This document shows positions 61,208-64,000 of a DNA stretch of 64,000 bases, in pieces (the first letter of the stretch is position 1; every line of letters starts with the position of its first letter). This DNA is from Puffinus mauretanicus (taxonomy: Eukaryota; Chordata; Aves; Procellariiformes; Procellariidae), in assembly GCA_023333565.1 (NCBI GenBank), contig JAJKFH010002807.1, positions 121,350 through 185,349 on the forward strand. The letters are read 5' to 3'. Both the position numbers and the translations under genes were made by a program. Below the pieces are notes generated by a model. It was not told the DNA's origin, made no database searches, and saw only the letters and a program-made list of their open reading frames with translations.

Positions 61208-61765
61208 CACATGGGGTTTCCAAGTTTTCCTGCCATGAATGTGCTTTGAGGATCACATTTCTGCTAACCTTGTAATGATGTACCAGTGATTCCATGGTAA
61301 TCATAATCAACTTGAAAAAAAGACAAAATAATAGGTCTAATCTGGTGTACTTCAAAGTGTTTTTAATACAATGTTAGCTCCTAACAGAGCCTCCATCTTT
61401 TAGAACTTACTTTTTGCCATGCAAAAAATATTGGAAGCATCTGTAAAACGTCTAGAGCCTCTCTTCCTCCATCAAATTCAGGCCACAGAAAATTCACTCC
61501 AAGTTATGTTCAGATGATAAATAAACCATCTAACAGCCAAAATACAGTGCTATAGCAGAATATAAATCAGCCAAAATTAGCCAACTCATTTAACAAGGAG
61601 CAAGAAGCAATAAAAATGATTGTATTGAAACACCACCTCATTTTCCATCCAGCCTTCAGGGTGCAGAGATAAGCTTAGGTTACGTTTTCAGTAAGGCTGT
61701 CCTAATACTGAGCTATCAGGTAGTGGGCTGCTGGATAATTTTTCTATTAAATGTTCTTCCTCTGT
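61208..61765. other. Intergenic spacer between old repeats
   Basis: About 560 bp of AT-rich sequence. No gene or repeat is recognised in it. Confidence 0.7.
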
Positions 61766-61938
61766 CACTGGAACCTAAGGGATGTAGTGACATCTCCATC
61801 TTTGGAGGTTTCCAAGGCTCATTTAAACAACATCACAACTGACCTGATTTAATGCTGGCAATAGTCTTGCTTTGAGCATGAGGTTGGACTAGATAATCTC
61901 AAGAGAGCCCTTCCAAACAACATTTCAACAGTCCTGCA
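61766..61938 (+). mobile_element. Degraded CR1-like LINE 3' end
   Basis: Landmarks of a CR1 3' terminus appear in order: CACTGGAACC, CATCTCCATCTTTGGAGG, TTTCCAAGGCTCATTTAAAC, GAGGTTGGACTAGATAATCTC and GCCCTTCCAAAC. Substitutions are numerous and the ATTCTATGA end is lost or eroded. It is much older than the CR1 copy at the left edge. The frame is not open. Confidence 0.75.
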
Positions 61939-64000
61939 ATTTTAAATTTGGTGTGAATGCAATGGATCTTACATTTGCATTGGCCTGTAAAGATGAGAAT
62001 GGATAAGCTCTTGCAGAATTGCCAAGTTAGTAAAATTGTTCATCTCAGAAAAATGGAAACACTTGATTTGCCATGGTGTGCTGTCTGTTATGGTAGGAGA
62101 GGAATTAATCATGTTTTTATATTAGCTGTCTTGTATTATGTACAAGGAGATGCTGAAGCAGTTTATTAATAGGTCGCAGTCATTAACCCTGTTTTACAGA
62201 TGAGTAAGAAGATGAGTCCCTGTTACGAGTGATACTTAAATCTTTTCTGGATTCTGGTATTTGTCTTTCCTTTTGCAATAAAAGAGAGAAAATTGCAGAT
62301 CGGCATAGGTGGTGTGATCTGTAACCTTTTTCTTTGCTTACCTTTTTGCCCAGTACTTCTAACGGTTACTAATTTGCAAGACGGATCTGATGATGGGAAA
62401 GGTACCACAGTCTCATTTGATTATCAATGCCTTATTAGAACTGGGAAGACACTTACCTCTTTGTCACAGGGAAAAAGCCAAAGCAAGAGAAGTAAAAACA
62501 TCCATGTTATATGCTATATAGGGCATAGCTAGTCTGAAGCTACCATTTTCACATATATACCATGCATTACTGCTAATTAGAGCCAGGCAGAAAGAGTTAA
62601 GGGAACCATTTTCTACCTGGAAGTGTAATCACATCTCAAACGGTGTTTGGCATATAATTATTTGGCTAAATTTTGTTTGGTTAGAGAAGCCCTTTAAGGA
62701 TTCTGATAAGGTCTAAATGTCCTCTTCTGCTGTTTTCTAATTTTTTTTCCTGTGCATTTTAAGTTATTTATTTCATATTATAGTACATAAATTGATCATA
62801 TAGCAGTTAGACCTGAAATGAAATGTCTTATCAGAACAAAATGTTTGGTTATTTCAGCTGAATTTTTTTCCTCAGACTTTTCCTTGGAGTGTTAATTCCA
62901 AATTCAAAAGAAAGCCAGATTTTGAAATGATGAAATCCTTCTGCTGATGGGTTCCTGTGCTCAGGTCTGTTACTAGTCACATTTGCAAGATTCTTGAGAG
63001 CTCTTAGAGACAAGTGAAATCTTGGCTTCCTTTAAGTCACTGGGAGTTTTTACTCTGACCACAGTGGTAATCTTTGGGTAGAAGTATTATTTTTTAAACA
63101 AATGAGGTGCATATGTTTAAGGCCTTTCTTTGGGGACACCTAAAATACATTGGGTTTCAAACATTTCTATATATCACTGTACAACTGCAAACAGTCCTTG
63201 TATTCTGCTGAGTTTTCCCAGAGTAGTTGATGATGAACAGTTGCTGAAGCAATAGTAAAGCAGTATTAGGATGGACATTTATCAAAGCTACCAAAGTTAT
63301 TTTGCTTAGAGTGAAAGTTAATGGTATTTATTCAGTGTCTCCTGCTAAGCTGATTCACAGAATAGTATCTTACTAGAAGAAATATGTATAAATCAAGACA
63401 AAATCAGAAGCGACATGAGTATCAACATGAGTACATTGGAGTTCTTGTTAAGCATGGATTCATTGTGATTATTTTACAACTCTAGAAATCCTCACTTCAG
63501 ACATAGAAAAGTAGCAAGATGCTAAGACGACTTATTCAAAGTCCTGGTTTTATTTTCCCCAAAGTTTTTTTTTGTGCTGAAAAATAGAATTATATACACA
63601 GCAACAGATACATATTAGGCATATTTTACAATCTTAAGTCAAGGGTCCTGCTGGTTTTTGTTGCTACAAAAATCATATGTCATCCTTTTACGTAACTGCT
63701 CACAGTACCATCAAACAAAGAACAGCTGGCAAACTGTCAGCTCATGCCATCTGACATGACTGAATACATCAATAAAATGGATATGCAATAAATTAAGTGA
63801 AGTTTCAAGATCAATAATCTTATTTTTGTTGGAAATTCTGAAAGATACTTTAAAATACTTTCAGAAGGGAAAAGGATGTGCCCAATTTGTGACAATGTAT
63901 ATTTAAAGAAGAATGCAGTACAGGAAATTAAGATATACCTGTGGAATACATGCAAATAAAAATTCCTAAAGTGTTGGTATATGAAGAAAGCTCTTTCATT
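61939..64000. other. Intergenic sequence to window edge
   Basis: AT-rich, with no recognisable gene. A short stretch near 62185-62215 (CCCTGTTTTACAGATGAG) resembles the middle of a MIR element but is too short to call. The rest holds nothing I can name. Confidence 0.7.

Noticed and set aside
62185..62220. Second MIR-like word (CCCTGTTTTACAGATGAG)
   Set aside because: A single landmark of about 18 bases without the following GACTTGCCCA-type block.

Overview
This window is vertebrate nuclear DNA, almost certainly avian. The organism call rests on three things: split coding exons with GT-AG introns, a CR1 retrotransposon 3' end that finishes in the ATTCTATGA-type terminus typical of sauropsid CR1, and low interspersed-repeat density in AT-rich introns. 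The only gene I can support is the 5' half of MAP3K1 (MEKK1), on the minus strand. In chicken MAP3K1 is, to my knowledge, on chromosome Z, so the window is probably Z-linked; that is inference from general knowledge, not from the sequence.

Layout, left to right. Positions 1-415 hold a truncated CR1 LINE in plus orientation, antisense to the gene and inside the intron after exon 11. Positions 620-12564 hold MAP3K1 exons 11 to 2, which are short exons with introns of 0.1-2.6 kb. Positions 12565-49247 are intron 1 (about 36.7 kb). It is AT-rich, with simple-sequence tracts, small local duplications, two G-quadruplex-type tracts and two somewhat GC-richer patches of unknown origin. Positions 49248-49720 hold coding exon 1, inside a CpG island of about 1.8 kb (roughly 48640-50450) that also contains the TATA-less promoter region. 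From about 50450 to 64000 I see no gene. This is the upstream flank, with an ancient MIR-type SINE fragment and a degraded CR1-like 3' end.

The eleven exons join without a break into about 698 codons, with intron phases 2,0,0,0,0,2,1,2,0,0,2. They encode the regulatory half of MEKK1: a divergent Ala/Ser/Pro-rich N-terminus, a conserved basic segment, the SWIM zinc-binding motif (CxCx5CxH), the RING-type E3 domain with its cysteine/histidine ligands, and the start of the TOG/ARM-like repeat region. The kinase domain and caspase cleavage region are encoded by later exons beyond the left edge.

I found no sign of a previously undescribed system. The observations most worth a second look concern the MAP3K1 5' region: a lone AUG-stop element just before the start codon, palindromic sites and a CAGGGG repeat in the promoter, and Ala/Ser expansions in the coding sequence. 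In intron 1 the main ones are a MYC-like G-quadruplex tract and the unexplained GC-richer patches. Boundaries of exons were set by reading splice signals and reading frame by eye; transcription start, repeat family names and conservation were not computed.
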